Origin: Castor canadensis
Lineage: Eukaryota; Chordata; Mammalia; Rodentia; Castoridae
Length of the DNA stretch: 64,000 nt
Reading direction: 5' to 3'
Assembly (NCBI RefSeq): GCF_047511655.1
Contig: NC_133395.1
Location: 75,634,158-75,698,157, forward strand
In this document: positions 45,516-56,975 of the stretch, in pieces
Layout of the letters: every line of letters begins with the position of its first letter
Position numbering within the stretch: position 1 is the first letter of the stretch
The notes under the pieces: model-generated
Seen by the model: only the letters and a program-made list of their open reading frames with translations
What the model was told of the DNA's origin: nothing
Databases searched by the model: none
Position numbers and translations under genes: made by a program

Positions 45516-47056
45516 ACAGCATAGAACAGCAGTCCAGAATGTTTGGACACTACACTGGGAAGGTTGGTTGGACATCCATCTTTCTATTTAAAGAAGTGTC
45601 CTGTGCTCAGCCTTTTCTGCCTCTCCAGGGAGTGTGCTTTCCCAGCCACCCAGGGAAGCTGGCTCTTGGAGCTGGGGCAGAGACTCTGCCAGTCAGACCC
45701 ACTGAGCCAACTTCAGCCTGGAACTTACGACAATACAGAATTTTCTCTGGCAAGAATGGTGCAGCAATGCCAGGAGACGGCTTTGGTGGAGAGATCTGTG
45801 GTGGTTCCTGGTGCCTGGGGTCACATTGCCAGCTAGGTGTCATGTGTCACATGTGTTTCCACCTTGCTCCTGGTTGGGAAGCCTGCAGGCCTGGCAAAAT
45901 CCTTGGGACCTCCTCATAACCTTCAGTGCAGTGTTCCCTCAAAGCATTGAAAAATTTTCAACCCATCATGGACAGATACTTTTGCAAAATAGAAATGAGT
46001 TACTAGCAAAAGTATATGCAAAATTCAAAAACCCCAAACATACAAAATATAAGCACCAACATTTATCATTAATTCAACAATGTAAAATTATTCTGTCAAG
46101 TTTCTATCAATGTTCCTACCACCTACAATTGTCATGGTCAGTGACAAGCCACATACAGAGGCACATGGATCACAGCTACACTTGGCACAGCATGGCCTTG
46201 GTAAATTCCTGCAGAGAACTGGCCTGAGCAGGCTATGCCATTTGCACCTGAGAACCTTGGCTGACCCAGGAGACAGGTGGACATTATTTCTGTCTTACAG
46301 CTGAGAAAACCTCAAATCATTAACAGATTACAGGGGTACCAAGTAGTGAATACTCAGTACTGATGTTTAAGACAAGGGGAGCAGATAACAGGAAGTTGTT
46401 TGCATAGATCTTGTGATTAGTAGGTGCATGGGTGACATGAAGGGTAGAAACCTGAGGACATTGAACTTCACAAAATTGCAAGTCACTAAGGGAAGTCTTG
46501 CAGTGGAAGGAGAGGAGCTGCTGTCCCCTGTGGTCTGGAGAAGACACTTGTGGTCTGCATCACATCCCAGGGACAGCAGCAGCCAAGGGCGGGACCTGCA
46601 CAGGGGGCTCAGAGCCTGACCAGTCATCGTCCCTCACCGCAGCATTCTGCTTCTTGTGATCTGTGGGCAATGTTTCTTTCCTTGGGGCATTTGCTTGTTT
46701 CTCACGGACAGAAGGAGTGCAGCCAAGGCCCTGTGTTCTCTTTTGTTCCCAGGAACTTGCCCTGCAGTTTGAGATTACCAAACGACCTTATGAAGGGTGG
46801 TTGGTTCCAGATAAGACCATCCTGGCGTGGAGCAACTGCAAGTGCCAGAGGCCCCAGTGAACACCCTGGATTTAACTTACATCCTGGGAGAGCGGAAGAC
46901 ACAGTGAGCAAGCAATACGATGAAGTGAACAGAGGTGACGTAAAGGTGAGAACACACAACACCACTGGATCATACACTTAAGTATGGCACGGATGGAAGG
47001 TGTTACCTATTTTACCACAATCAAATGAATAAGTACCTTAAAAAAGAAAGATCGCA
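45516..47056. other. no gene recognised
   Basis: Many overlapping frames on both strands (up to 143 aa at 46550-46981). No domain or repeat is recognised, except that 46950-47030 resembles the end of an old transposon or L1. Confidence 0.35.
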
Positions 47057-47129
47057 AGGGCTGGAGCTGCAACTCAGTGATAAAACACATGCTTAGCATG
47101 CATAAGGTCCTAGGCTCCATCCCCAGCGT
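47057..47129 (+). repeat. ID-like SINE with (CA)n tail
   Basis: ggctggagctgcaactcagt, cacatgcttagcatgcataa and ctaggctccatccccag. The A-rich tail is replaced by (CA)n. Confidence 0.85.

Positions 47130-47130
<1 letters not shown>

Positions 47131-47170
<40 letters not shown>
47131..47170. repeat. (CA)n microsatellite, 20 units
   Basis: 40 bases of perfect CA directly attached to the SINE 3' end. Confidence 0.95.
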
Positions 47171-47173
<3 letters not shown>

Positions 47174-47187
47174 AAGCTGTATACAGA

Positions 47188-47270
47188 TTCAGTATCTCTT
47201 ACCCAAAATGCTTAGGGCCAGAAGTGTTTCAGATTTCGGATGGATTAAAATACTCACCCTGTGTTATGTC
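47188..47270 (+). mobile_element. DNA transposon terminal fragment
   Basis: cagtatctcttacccaaaat, then ggccagaagtgtttcagatt and tcggatggatt, resembles one end of a Tigger-class element. Confidence 0.45.
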
Positions 47271-47663
47271 CAATGGTGATTCATGTTGTGGAAAAGACCA
47301 AGCCCGTAGGGAGAGGAGGGTCACCAGGGGCCTGCAGGTGCAGGGGATCTGCTGGGAGGTGGACAGGTGAGGAAGGAGGCTGTCCAGCTTCAAAAACCAG
47401 TTTCCAGTAAGGCCAGTTGGGGGGCATTTGAAAAGGTGGGGTTTTTTTGTTTGTTTGTTTTTTTAACTTTAGTTAGGCCTTCAAGATATCAATAAAAGTG
47501 CTTCAGACCCTTGAAAGCAACTTTGGAAAATGGAGGGGGAAAGAAAACAGAGCAGTGAGCTATTTTGTTACCTCATTTAATAGTCAGTTTATCATAGCCA
47601 TGAATAATTTATTGCATTTTTGACATTTAAATTTCCAATCTTGTTGCCGTGTTTTTAAAAATT
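47271..47663. other. no gene recognised
   Basis: G-rich then AT-rich; no features. Confidence 0.4.
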
Positions 47664-47742
47664 ATTTGTTTGTTTTGTAGTGCTGGAGATCAAGCCCAGG
47701 TCCCTGCACAAGCACTCTAGTCCTGAACTATGCCCCCCAGCC
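47664..47742 (-). repeat. ID-like SINE
   Basis: gtagtgctggagatcaagcc, then caggtccctgcacaagcact and gccccccagcc: antisense ID, diverged. Confidence 0.75.
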
Positions 47743-48745
47743 ACCAAATTAGTAAATATTAATAATTACTATCAAAAGCCTTCTACAATTTAGTTAATTA
47801 CATTTTCTTAATAGGGCTCATGACATGTTTTTCCAAAATATGGTGTCTTGACACAGAAAATACTCGAGGCTGAAGGAATGTGAGGGGTGCAGGTGGGTGT
47901 CTCTGATCCTCCCCTGAAGAGGACACACGACTGTCCCGAGGAAGGTGCATCCCTACCCCTGAGGAATGGCGCGTCCTCATCTCTGCAGACATGGTCACCG
48001 AGAAGAAGAGGGGCACATGGGCCTTACTGAGATCCCAGTTTATCGCATGCCCCTCTGGCCTGTCCCCACTCTCCCCGTGCTTTATCCTGCCCAGGTTTGA
48101 CTGTTTCCTGGGGTCTGTACTTCCTTATGAAGGCTGCACAGCACAGAAAACTGACGTGCAATGATTGTGATGTCTTTTCCCCTTCTGACCGCGAAGCTGT
48201 GGTTCTCTGAGGAAGCCGTGTCAGGATTAAAGAGCCTCCAGACCATTTGGCCTTGGCTGCCTAGACGGAATGTTACAGGTCAAGAGCCAAAATTATCTTG
48301 GGTTATCTTAGTCCCTTTAATAGCCATTTCATGTCAACCTCTGTATCTGCCCCAGCAATCCTTGTGACCATTAGGCAAATCTTAGAGCGTATATCGCTAA
48401 GCAGAGCCAACCTCTGGCCTCTACCAACCCTACAGCGAAGGAGGCTAAGATAGCATCTTTCCCACAGGAAAGAGCTCCCCAGTCTTTACCTGATACTGCC
48501 ACTGCTGTATTTGTCAATTACACGGATTTAGCCCTTTCCTTGTTTTGTGGCTACAGGTTCCACAGTGGAACATGTCATTCAGGGTAGCTTGAATCCTGTT
48601 CCCCAGCCATGGTCACTCCTATTTGGCTCAGAATAAACTTCTTTTCTTATTTCCTTAAATCAGATTTGTTATTTTATGTCAAAATTACTCTGTCTCTTGG
48701 TACAGGTCCTTGTTGGGACTCAAACCAAGCCAGTCCAACATATGA
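47743..48745. other. no gene recognised; possible ERV-derived part
   Basis: ggctcagaataaacttcttt near 48629 looks like the polyadenylation region of a sense LTR. No intact retroviral frame is visible. Confidence 0.3.
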
Positions 48746-49178
48746 CTGTGAGAGCTAGAAAAAGGCACCCCAAAATATACCTCTTTGCCATATTTTGAGC
48801 TGGTTATTCTGAGAAACTGCAGACCCAGGAGTAGCTCAGAAAAGCTGTCCTTTGAAAAAGAAATTTAAAACTCTGAGGGAAATCTACATTAGGAAAGTAT
48901 CTGTTTGGGGATAAGCCTATCCGGACAAAGTTTATCACTTGAGAATGGCAGAAGAAGGTCAACTTATTCAGCCGAGTCCCCGCCCCTCGCCCTCACGTAC
49001 TCTGCATCTCCTCCGTCCCTCCATTCTATAGTGCAGGGTGTTGCCTGTGTGGGCCTCAGTCATTTGACCCTTTTCTACATATGATTCCTCCTGTAGTCTG
49101 TCTTATATCAATTTCATTCTTAGCCAGCCAAAGAACTTAGAAGGGTAGAGGAAAGCTGGTTGTTGCTCCCCTACAGTT
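48746..49178 (+). repeat. ERV-type solo LTR
   Basis: Begins tgtgagagctagaaaaagg, continues ctctttgccatattttgag and ggttattctgagaaactgca, and ends gcccctaca-like (gctcccctaca). The TG...CA ends and about 430-bp length fit a sense solo LTR. Confidence 0.5.
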
Positions 49179-49301
49179 CTCGACTTGTGAAACTAAGATG
49201 GCTAGAGGGAAATGATGTTTTTTCCTCCCGCTTCTGTAAAAGAATGCTCTTTTGTTTTCTTTCTCTGTACTCCAAGAAGACTAACAAAGCCTTCCCAAAA
49301 C

Positions 49302-49600
49302 CTCATGTGTGTGTGCGCTGGGATTGAACTCAGGGCTTTGCACATGCTAGGCAAGCACTCTATCACTGAGCTACAGTGGGTCTCACTCCGTAGCCCAGGC
49401 TGGTCTTGAACTTTTTTTTTTTTTTTTTTTTCCTTTTTTTTCCGGTGCTGGGGACCGAACTCAGGGCCTTATACTTGCCAGGCAAGCGCTCTTCCACTGA
49501 GCTAAATCTCCAACCCCTGGCCTTGAACTTTTAACCTTCCTGTCTCTGTTTTCTGAGTGCTGGAATTACAGCTGTGTACCACCACACCTGACTAACCATC
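49302..49600 (-). repeat. ID-B1 composite SINE interrupted by a younger ID
   Basis: A (TG)n tail, gggattgaactcagggcttt and ctatcactgagctacagtgg, then a B1-like start; B1 resumes after the inserted ID (tctgagtgctggaattacag). Confidence 0.85.
49408..49516 (-). repeat. ID SINE nested within a SINE
   Basis: A long T-run, then ctggggaccgaactcagggc and gctcttccactgagctaaat. The host words tcttgaactt and ccttgaactt flank it as a target-site duplication. Confidence 0.9.
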
Positions 49601-50209
49601 AGTAATTTTTATAAATAAGTCAAACTTACAAACAGGATGACTCATAAATTCTCTTAGACATTCTAATAGTCTGCCGACTTTATTGTCTTGCACTTTTCAG
49701 CTTAAAATCTTAAATCTAAATCCATCACTCAATTACCCATCAAATCGAAATAACAAGCCTAACCTCAGCTGCTCCAGCATACTGACTTCTCTGAGTCGTG
49801 ACTAACAGCAGAACAGCCAAGAATACATAGACGATTCATACACATATAGAGAGACATGGTTTCCCTCATCATCTCAGTACTTGATTGTAGTCTTGGGGTG
49901 AGCGTCACTTACCTACTAAGCAGGCAGGTGTCTCCAGCAGGCCAGGGTTTCTGTCTCAGCACAGTGGGGTTAGATACTCTTCAGAGTCTGTTGGCCGGGA
50001 AGCAGGATTTGCTTGTACTCAAGACCGTGGGGTGACACCATGAGCTGAAACTGGAACTCAGCCACACAAAATCACACTCAGCTAATCCTGCTGTATCTTT
50101 CGCTTCCTCCCTGGATGTTGACAAAGTCCTCCACTGATTGGCTGATGTTACATTTCTTTGAAAAAAAATTTCTTTGGCCCTTTTCCTACTCCTTTAATTA
50201 ATTTATTAC
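49601..50209. other. no gene recognised
   Basis: No frame above 60 aa and no repeat named. Confidence 0.45.
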
Positions 50210-50292
50210 TTATTTGTGTGGATACTGGAATTTGTACTGAAGGCCTACATGCTTGCTAGGCAACTCTAACACTTGCACTGCTTTGCTCCCCT
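50210..50292 (-). repeat. ID-like SINE, diverged
   Basis: tggatactggaatttgtact, then ctacatgcttgctaggcaac and cacttgcactgctttgc. Confidence 0.65.
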
Positions 50293-50539
50293 CTGCCTCC
50301 TCTTTAGTGTACTCCTCTCTGGCCCTAAGGACCCTTTAAGAGTATTGCCCTTGTGTGGCGACACACTGTACACCCTGCTCGGCACCTGTTCTGTTTATTT
50401 GGTCTTTGTGTTCTTTCGTAACCTCTTAACTTCACTGCAGGACTTGGCAAAAGAATGCTGTGTTCTTTTGATATTTTCCCACCTGACAGGTCCATGACTC
50501 TTAAGAGTTTTTTTTTTTAAACAGATTTTTGAGTTCATG
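50293..50539. other. no gene recognised
   Basis: A 74-aa hydrophobic frame (50273-50497 plus) begins inside the SINE, so it is not credible as a gene. Confidence 0.4.
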
Positions 50540-51010
50540 GTCTTATAGGGGAGGAGCAGGTTTTCTCACCATAAGCTAGCTTCATGGTTGTGCCTCTACA
50601 GCAAAAGACAGATTAGCAAGAGAAAACGTTTGTCTAATATTCATTTATGCATGTCACAGGAGTCTTCATAAAGGAGTGAAGACTCAGAGAAACAGGTACA
50701 CTTGTGTATTTTTCATGCCAGGTTTAATGAAGAAATGGATAAAAATATGATTGAATGGTATAAAACAGGGCGGCAGGGGTGGGGTGGGGTGGGGTTTTAG
50801 GAAAACCAGATTCTTCTCTGTGACTCTGTGTCATAAAGGATAAGCATATTCCTTTCCCCTAGGCCCACAGTGGAAGAAGGTTGGAGAGCGCCTTTCCTAG
50901 ATGCTATGACATCCTTTAGGGAGAAGGGAAGGGATGGGTGAGGGCCCCTGCTCTTTTCTCAAATGCCAAGGTGTCATGTTTTGGGGTAGTGTGTCCTGAC
51001 CTTATCATTC
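50540..51010 (-). repeat. LTR-like repeat, copy B
   Basis: gcaagagaaaacgtttgtct, gagtcttcataaaggagtga, the (GGGGT)n tract near 50775, then gatgctatgacatcctttag and ttttggggtagtgtgtcctg. Related in order to 4915-5290. Probably an antisense ERVL/MaLR-type LTR. Confidence 0.55.
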
Positions 51011-51079
51011 ACAACACTAAAGTTATACTCATATCAAGGGGAAAAGCTTCGTTATTCCTGGGGGCGGGATTCTTTCTGT

Positions 51080-51395
51080 CTTTTAAAAATTACATAATAT
51101 TACTCAGTAAAACATGTCCCCCACATTCAAAATTGCAAAAGAGCAAAGGATGAAAAAAAGTCTCTCTCCTTCCCTTGTTCACAGCCTTCCAGGGTTCCCG
51201 GGAAAATGCTGTGAACATGATTTGTGCTTTCTTCTGGAGACATTCTGTACATTTGTAGAAATACATGTGTGCTCACAGGCATGTGCACACACACCTCTTA
51301 GGATAGCACATGCTAGGTGTAAACTGTACGTACTGCTCTATTTATTCATTGCTTAGCAGTATACGTTAGTGATAAATCCTTAGCGATACATACAG
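51080..51395 (-). repeat. possible old L1 3' fragment
   Basis: tgtagaaatacatgtgtgct and ctgctctatttattcattgc fit an antisense L1M 3' end; resumes right of the B1 monomer near 51980. Confidence 0.35.
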
Positions 51396-51399
51396 AACT

Positions 51400-51526
51400 G
51401 CTTTTTTTTGGTTGTTTTTTTGAGACTGAGCCTTGCTACATAGCTGAGGCTGGGCTCAAACTCACGACCCTCCTGCTTCAGTCTCCCAAGTGCTGGGATT
51501 ATAGTAGTGTACTCCCATGCTCAACT
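51400..51526 (-). repeat. B1-like monomer
   Basis: ttttttgagactgagccttg, gctgaggctgggctcaaact and aagtgctgggattatagtag. Confidence 0.85.
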
Positions 51527-51547
51527 TTATTCTTCTTAACGACTGTC

Positions 51548-51675
51548 AGTTGCTCCTTCTCCTAAACTCAGCTTCAGACTTGTGGGAGACTGCAGATTGC
51601 ACCTTCCTTTGTATACAGGGTGGCTGCCCATTTGTACACCTGAGTGTATTGGGTGGAGTTTCTGAGCAAGTGATT
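51548..51675. repeat. unidentified repeat, copy 1
   Basis: Shares agttgctc, cttcag, acaggg, gcccatt/gcccacc and ctgagtgtattgggtgg in the same order with 52600-52853. Family not recognised. Confidence 0.6.
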
Positions 51676-51979
51676 GTTTTCCAGAAAAAGAGGGACATGT
51701 TTTCTATTCTTCCTCCTTCCTAAAATGCAAGTGTGGTGCCTAAGTGTGCAGAAGCTATGTTGTGAGCATGAGGAAGAAATGTGCTCAAGATGGCCCCACA
51801 GAAGAATTGAGGGTAAGTGGGTAGAGCATCACATCCTGCCCAGGACCACCTACTTCTTGATTTCTTATTACCTGGGAAAAGACATTTCTTATTTGTTAAA
51901 GCCAGAATAGTCAGATTTCTGTTACATGCAATAGGATTAATCCTAAATCATGTGCTACTATTTCTTTGTCTGCATGTAT

Positions 51980-52200
51980 CATTTATTTAACTAGCTTCTA
52001 GAATTGAAAAATGCTGTGATTTAAAAGAACTTACACAGTCCTATGATTTTTTCCACATATGAGAACATTATTTATAGAATACATTCCTCTAACTTTAAAC
52101 CACTGGGTCAAAGAGTAGATATATTTAAATTTTGATGGGCATTAATGAATTTCTTTCTGTGGAGATTGTACCAGTTCTTGGAGAACCCTTAATATATCAG
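51980..52200 (-). repeat. old L1 (L1M-type) ORF2 end
   Basis: aaccactgggtcaaagagta, atttaaattttgatgggcat and gtggagattgtaccagttct follow the antisense end of ORF2. Confidence 0.65.
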
Positions 52201-52599
52201 GGTGGAGGGGGGAAGTCATTCAATTGAAAGCTTCAGGACAAGTATGATCAAAAGCTTAATTCCACTTTAGAGTTTCCTCTGGTGAAGTCATTTTCTTTTC
52301 TTCTTTAGAAGCAGAGAGTCTTCAATAGGCCCTGTAACTGAGCACAAGACACTGTGAGATTCACTTTCTAATTGACAGAGATGAATCAAAGAAATACTGA
52401 TGATCATGAGTTACGATGTCCTTTCCTGAAATTGACCTTAGGGAAATACAGACACAAATCATAGCTTCTTTAACAGAAAGGAATCATAGTGCCTTTCAGC
52501 AAAGACACTTGTCCCTCCTTTCTGACACAATAGAAACCAACATTTTGAGCACCTTTTGGGTCTCAAGTACAAGCATAGTGGTACCTGCTAATGGTGGTT
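52201..52599. other. no gene recognised
   Basis: Unique-looking; a 61-aa frame only. Confidence 0.45.
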
Positions 52600-52853
52600 A
52601 GTTGCTCTTCTGTCTTCCAAACCAACTCTACTTCACTTTCAAGAAGACTTTTTTTGTTTGTCCTGGTGTTTAAACTCAGAACCTCACGCTTGCTTGGGAA
52701 GCACTCTACCACTTGAGCCACACTCCGAGCCCCCAACTCTACTTCAGTGGTGGGGCCTGCAGTGCGCAGCTTGCTCTGTGCACAGGGCAGCCGCCCACCT
52801 GGTTGTGGTTTGTGAGGTGAAAGTCTGAGTGTATTGGGTGGGGCTTCTGAGAA
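52600..52853. repeat. unidentified repeat, copy 2, split by a SINE
   Basis: Related in order to 51548-51675 in direct orientation once the SINE at 52636-52732 is ignored. The shared word ctgagtgtattgggtgg is identical in both. Confidence 0.6.
52636..52732 (-). repeat. ID-like SINE with perfect 14-bp TSD
   Basis: ctggtgtttaaactcagaac, then gcactctaccacttgagcca. The word ccaactctacttca occurs exactly at 52622-52635 and 52733-52746. Confidence 0.95.
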
Positions 52854-52949
52854 GTTCCCCCAGTGGAGCAGTCATCACATTGCACATTTTGGATTTGGTA
52901 GTAAACAAACATATTTTGAGCAACCACTGGGTCTTTGCAAGTGAAGTCC

Positions 52950-53275
52950 TACTGTATTAATGTGAGTCTTAGATTCAATGGCGAGTGTCTTTATAAGAAA
53001 AAAGGGAGAGAGAGTTGGACACAGAGACACAAAGGAAGGGAGGCTACCTGAAGATAGAGGTTGACATTGGTTTTACCACCACAAACCAAGGAAAGCCATG
53101 AATTGCAGGAAGTCACTATGAACCAGAAGGGAACAAGGACGGATTCTTCCGTAGAGCCTTCAGAGAAAGCATGGCCTTGCCAACATCTTGGTTTTGGACG
53201 TCCAGAACAGTGAGAAAACAAACTTCTGTCATTTGTGGCACATTGTACTGGTAGTCCTGCTGCACAACACAGGTG
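52950..53275 (+). repeat. MLT1 LTR
   Basis: gtgtctttataagaaaaaag, ttccgtagagccttcagaga, catggccttgccaacatctt and cttctgtcatttgtggcaca follow sense MLT1. Confidence 0.85.
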
Positions 53276-53811
53276 TCAGAGTTGAACTACTCCTAGGGAT
53301 CAGGATGTTTACTAGGGACCAAGTCACTGCACAGGGATCATTATCTGATTCAAGTCTATCTCTCCCTCTGGGTTGGGTTCCTTGTTGGGGGGAGTAACTG
53401 GAGTAATTGGATCCTGTCTGTTTCTGAACCTCCAAGTGTTCACTAAGTATGGCCAGACTCTAATTGATTGACCAAGCTACCATCTTTTATTAGAGAAATC
53501 AGAGCTGGGTGGACACCTCAGGGCTGAAGAATGAAGCCGTCACACAGCGTGCACTCAGATTTGCCAGAACTGATGGGGCTCTAGCTCTCACATTCTTCTT
53601 TCTGCCAGTGATAATGTCATTCCCACTGTCACCCAGAACACTATCTGCGTGATCCTTCCCCCTGTAACAAGTCAGACACCAGTTTCTTCCTTGAGTCATC
53701 TCTATAACCCTTTCTCACGCTCAAGACCTTCCTGGCATTCCACTCTGCCCTTTACCTTGCCCTCCTCAGTGACCCCAATTTTCAGCTCCCTATGGACAGT
53801 CTTCAAATCCC
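53276..53811. other. no gene recognised
   Basis: 53640-53800 is pyrimidine-rich and may be the 5' part of the L2 that follows. Confidence 0.4.
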
Positions 53812-53925
53812 TATCATGGACTCAGGTGACCTGAATTCCAGGCTCAATTCCCCAGCTCCTTCCACATCTCTGCTTGTTAATGGTGGCTTGAGGGACTCAA
53901 CCTGTTCAAACTGACCTCACCTTTC
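53812..53925 (+). repeat. MIR SINE fragment
   Basis: atggactcaggtgacctgaa, ttccaggctcaattccccag and ctcaacctgttcaaactgac follow sense MIR. Confidence 0.5.
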
Positions 53926-54725
53926 CATGCCTGTCCTCATGGTTCCTGCCTCAGCAATTGTCTCTGTGGTCTCCCCACTTGCTCACCCAGAAGCCCACCA
54001 GTCACACCTTGTCAGGACCAGTCATCTACCTCAACCTCCCCCCAGTCCACTGACTTTTCTCCACTGTCACTCTTCTGGCTGCTGTTACTCACGTGGAGTG
54101 GTGTGGGGCTTTTGGCTCCAATCTCTCTCTGGCCATCACATCTCCAGGCTTACTGAGGGCAATTAAAAACAAAAGCAAACATCTATCTGATCATGTAACT
54201 GCCCCGTTTCCAAGTGTGTAAGCCCCAAGTGTTAGGACAGAACTCCTTCCCGTGGTTCACAGAGCCCTTGGCAGTGGGCATCTGCTCCTGGCTTCTCTGG
54301 TGTGCTCTGCTGCATCCACATTGAGGTTTCTTCCAGTTCTTCAAGCTTGCTTATTCTCTTTTCCCTCCTGACTTTGTACATCCAGCTCCTTCTGCCTGGA
54401 ATATTTCCCTGTCCATTTTTAATCAAACCGCTTTTAATTCAGTCTTCTTATGTCAGATTATAAGCTCAGCTCCACTTCCACAGGTGGGGGCGGGTTCCTT
54501 TGTCACGCACATCACTTACTGTCCTGTGGTGCCATTCCATTACCCTTGTCCTCCTCAGCTGCACACACATCACACTGCCTTTGCATAGATGCCTTTGCAG
54601 CTCTATTCTTTCTTGGACTGCAAAATTGCATAAGGACAGGGACTCTGTGTCTCCAGAGCCCAACAATGCCTCCCCACATGGTAGATACTGAAGAAATTTT
54701 TGCTTAGTGAATGAATGAATCTCCA
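53926..54725 (+). repeat. L2 3' region, about 800 bp
   Basis: ctatctgatcatgtaactgc, ttcacagagcccttggcagt, cttctgcctggaatatttcc, ggacagggactctgtgtctc, catggtagatactgaagaaa and a final gaatgaatgaat follow L2 to its 3' end. Confidence 0.85.
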
Positions 54726-55829
54726 GGATACATAGTGAGTGTTTAATAAGAATTGAGTCCATGAACGCAAATAGATTTGCTATCCTATAGTTGCAATCAC
54801 TGCAAGCCTTGCAAAACAAGGTCACCTTTACTGTTCTCTCTGCTTCAACCTACATTTGGGAACACATTCAGATTAACTGTCACAAAGTATCACATTCATT
54901 AGCTAACTCTCAAGAAGAAAATTTGTTCACAGCTCCCCAGTAAATTCTGGACCAAGTCAAGTCTGTAGCTCTGCCAAGCCTTACAGAATCTTTAGTGAAG
55001 CTCCAGCAGAGTTCAGTGTGTGACAATGGTCTTTTGTGGGTTAGCCTGGTCTCTGACCAGCACTGTTTGTTTGGAAAACTGTTTCTCATATCCCAAGCAC
55101 CCTATTTGCAAATGAGTGTTTGGAAACACAGCCTGTTGTCATTAAAATGAGAGTTGCTTGGTGTTTGAACTTGGTCATTCTTGAAAGTCACCAGTGGGAT
55201 GCCTCCAGGCAGTGATCAAGGACAGGCACGTGGTTTTTCAATGCTGCTTAATTAGTGACTGTGCTCAGAAAGGCTTAAAGAATAGGAGGATGTGTTCAGC
55301 AGGTGTTTGGATGGCTGATTCTCATGAAGCTTCCAAACTTGAAATGAATATTTGTGTCATAACTCTTTTTAAAAAAATCAGAAAGCTGTTGTCCTTGGTC
55401 TCAGGAATATCTGAGTCTGGCTTTTCTTGATTTGCAAGATGCAGTCACTGTGGCCTTTGGCATGTCAACTTGTTGGTTATAGCTGAGAGGAGGTATGGCT
55501 GGTGGTTTCTTTTGGCCATGGGTGTAATTGTTGATCCAGGTTATGGCCCAGTCTGCAAGTGTCTGATAGCCCCTGGCATAAACCCCCTGGGCACTTCCTC
55601 TGCCAGGATGCACTCAGCTGGAAGAAGGCAGGTGAAGGATAAGCAAACAGTGAAGCTGGAGACCTTATCTCTGGCATCCAGTTTTTCCCTCTGACTGCCT
55701 CTTACCTTTAGGCACACAGCCTCCATGCTAGCTCAAGTTCTTTCCTTGTCACAGGAGGAAATCAGCTGACGCCAGTCTTTTTTATCAAAAAGCACAGTGT
55801 GATAAAAGGAGACCTTTGACATCAGCCAG
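54726..55829. other. no gene recognised
   Basis: Overlapping frames of 60-78 aa on both strands near 55.4-55.7 kb with no features. Confidence 0.45.
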
Positions 55830-56015
55830 ACCTGGATTTCATCTTGGCTCTACCTCATCATGTGCTGTGAACTTTGGGCAATTTATTTATCCTCTCATCA
55901 GTTCACTGCTGCTAATGCTAGTTTGAGAGTTATTCTGAGGATTGAATGTAGAAGCTTGGGTAAGTTTTTTCCTGGGACATAGTAAATGCTCATTAAACAT
56001 CAGCTATTATTATTA
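55830..56015 (+). repeat. MIR SINE
   Basis: cctggatttcatcttggctc, gctgtgaactttgggcaatt, gggacatagtaaatgctcat and tattattattattgcc follow sense MIR end to end. Confidence 0.85.
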
Positions 56016-56779
56016 TTGCCCGTCACTGTGATGGAGCTGAGTTGTAATTGGGTTTTAAGCCTGGTTGCTGGTTCTCTAGTGGGAGGACATAGAGCCCCTG
56101 GCAAGATATAGGTAGCCATGACAGAGGTATGTGACGGGCTGGTTCCTCTATAGGTTGGTTAATGGGTTGGCACTCTCCCTTAGTCTGGCACTTTCTGTTA
56201 CTGAAGACCTGTTCCCAGGAGTTGCTGGAACAAGAGGAGAAGACACCAGATAGGCTTTTCTGGAGCTCACTGGAACATGGAGCCTCCCCCACTGTATCCT
56301 AGGACAGGTCTTCCTGACTCACTACTGATTGAAGGCTACCTTCATCATTTCTTATCCTGTTCAACTTTCTCTATATCCTAAAATGGCAGCAGTTTAAAAT
56401 TCTGAATTCATTTCTGAATTGTACTTTGGCTACTCTTTCTATGCTGACTATCTCTTACTTATGTTATTGTGACCATGCTAGAGACCCCACCCCTGGCAAC
56501 ACACATAGCTGTGTGGCCAGGGTTTCTATTACTCCAGGCCCAGGAGATGGATGGGATGGGAAAGTCCACAGGGATGTTTGGAGCTCTGGAGCTGTAGGCC
56601 TCCTGAGAAGGGTGAGGGATGTTGGCTGCATTGTGGTTTGTAAAGAACTCTCAAGGCTGCTTGTAAAAGATTCCCACCCACAGCATCTTAAAGTCATCAC
56701 CTGACTCCTGGCAATAGATATCCAACCGGACCAGCATTGGAAGCCACACTTGGCTTTATTGTTCATGATAATAGCATCC
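56016..56779. other. no gene recognised
   Basis: A 105-aa minus frame (56464-56781) overlaps a 92-aa plus frame; neither has features. Confidence 0.4.
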
Positions 56780-56975
56780 ATGGATTCTGTTGATCAAGCA
56801 CTTACCATGTGCTGGGAACATTCATTAAATGCAATCTCTTCTGTAATCCCCACAACAAACCAATAAGTTAGCTGCATTCATTATTCCCATTTTACAGATG
56901 AGGAGATGGAGACATAGAGAGCTTACATAGCTTAAGGTTAGTCAGGTCACTGAACTAGATAGCTATGCTAATATC
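56780..56975 (-). repeat. MIR SINE
   Basis: caagcacttaccatgtgctg, ttattcccattttacagatg, gaggagatggagacatagag and gtcaggtcactgaactagat follow antisense MIR end to end. Confidence 0.9.

Noticed and set aside
45257-45919. 220-aa plus-strand open frame, the longest in the window
   Set aside because: Its first 260 bases are L2-derived, three other long frames overlap it on both strands, and it has no domain, signal peptide or splice context.
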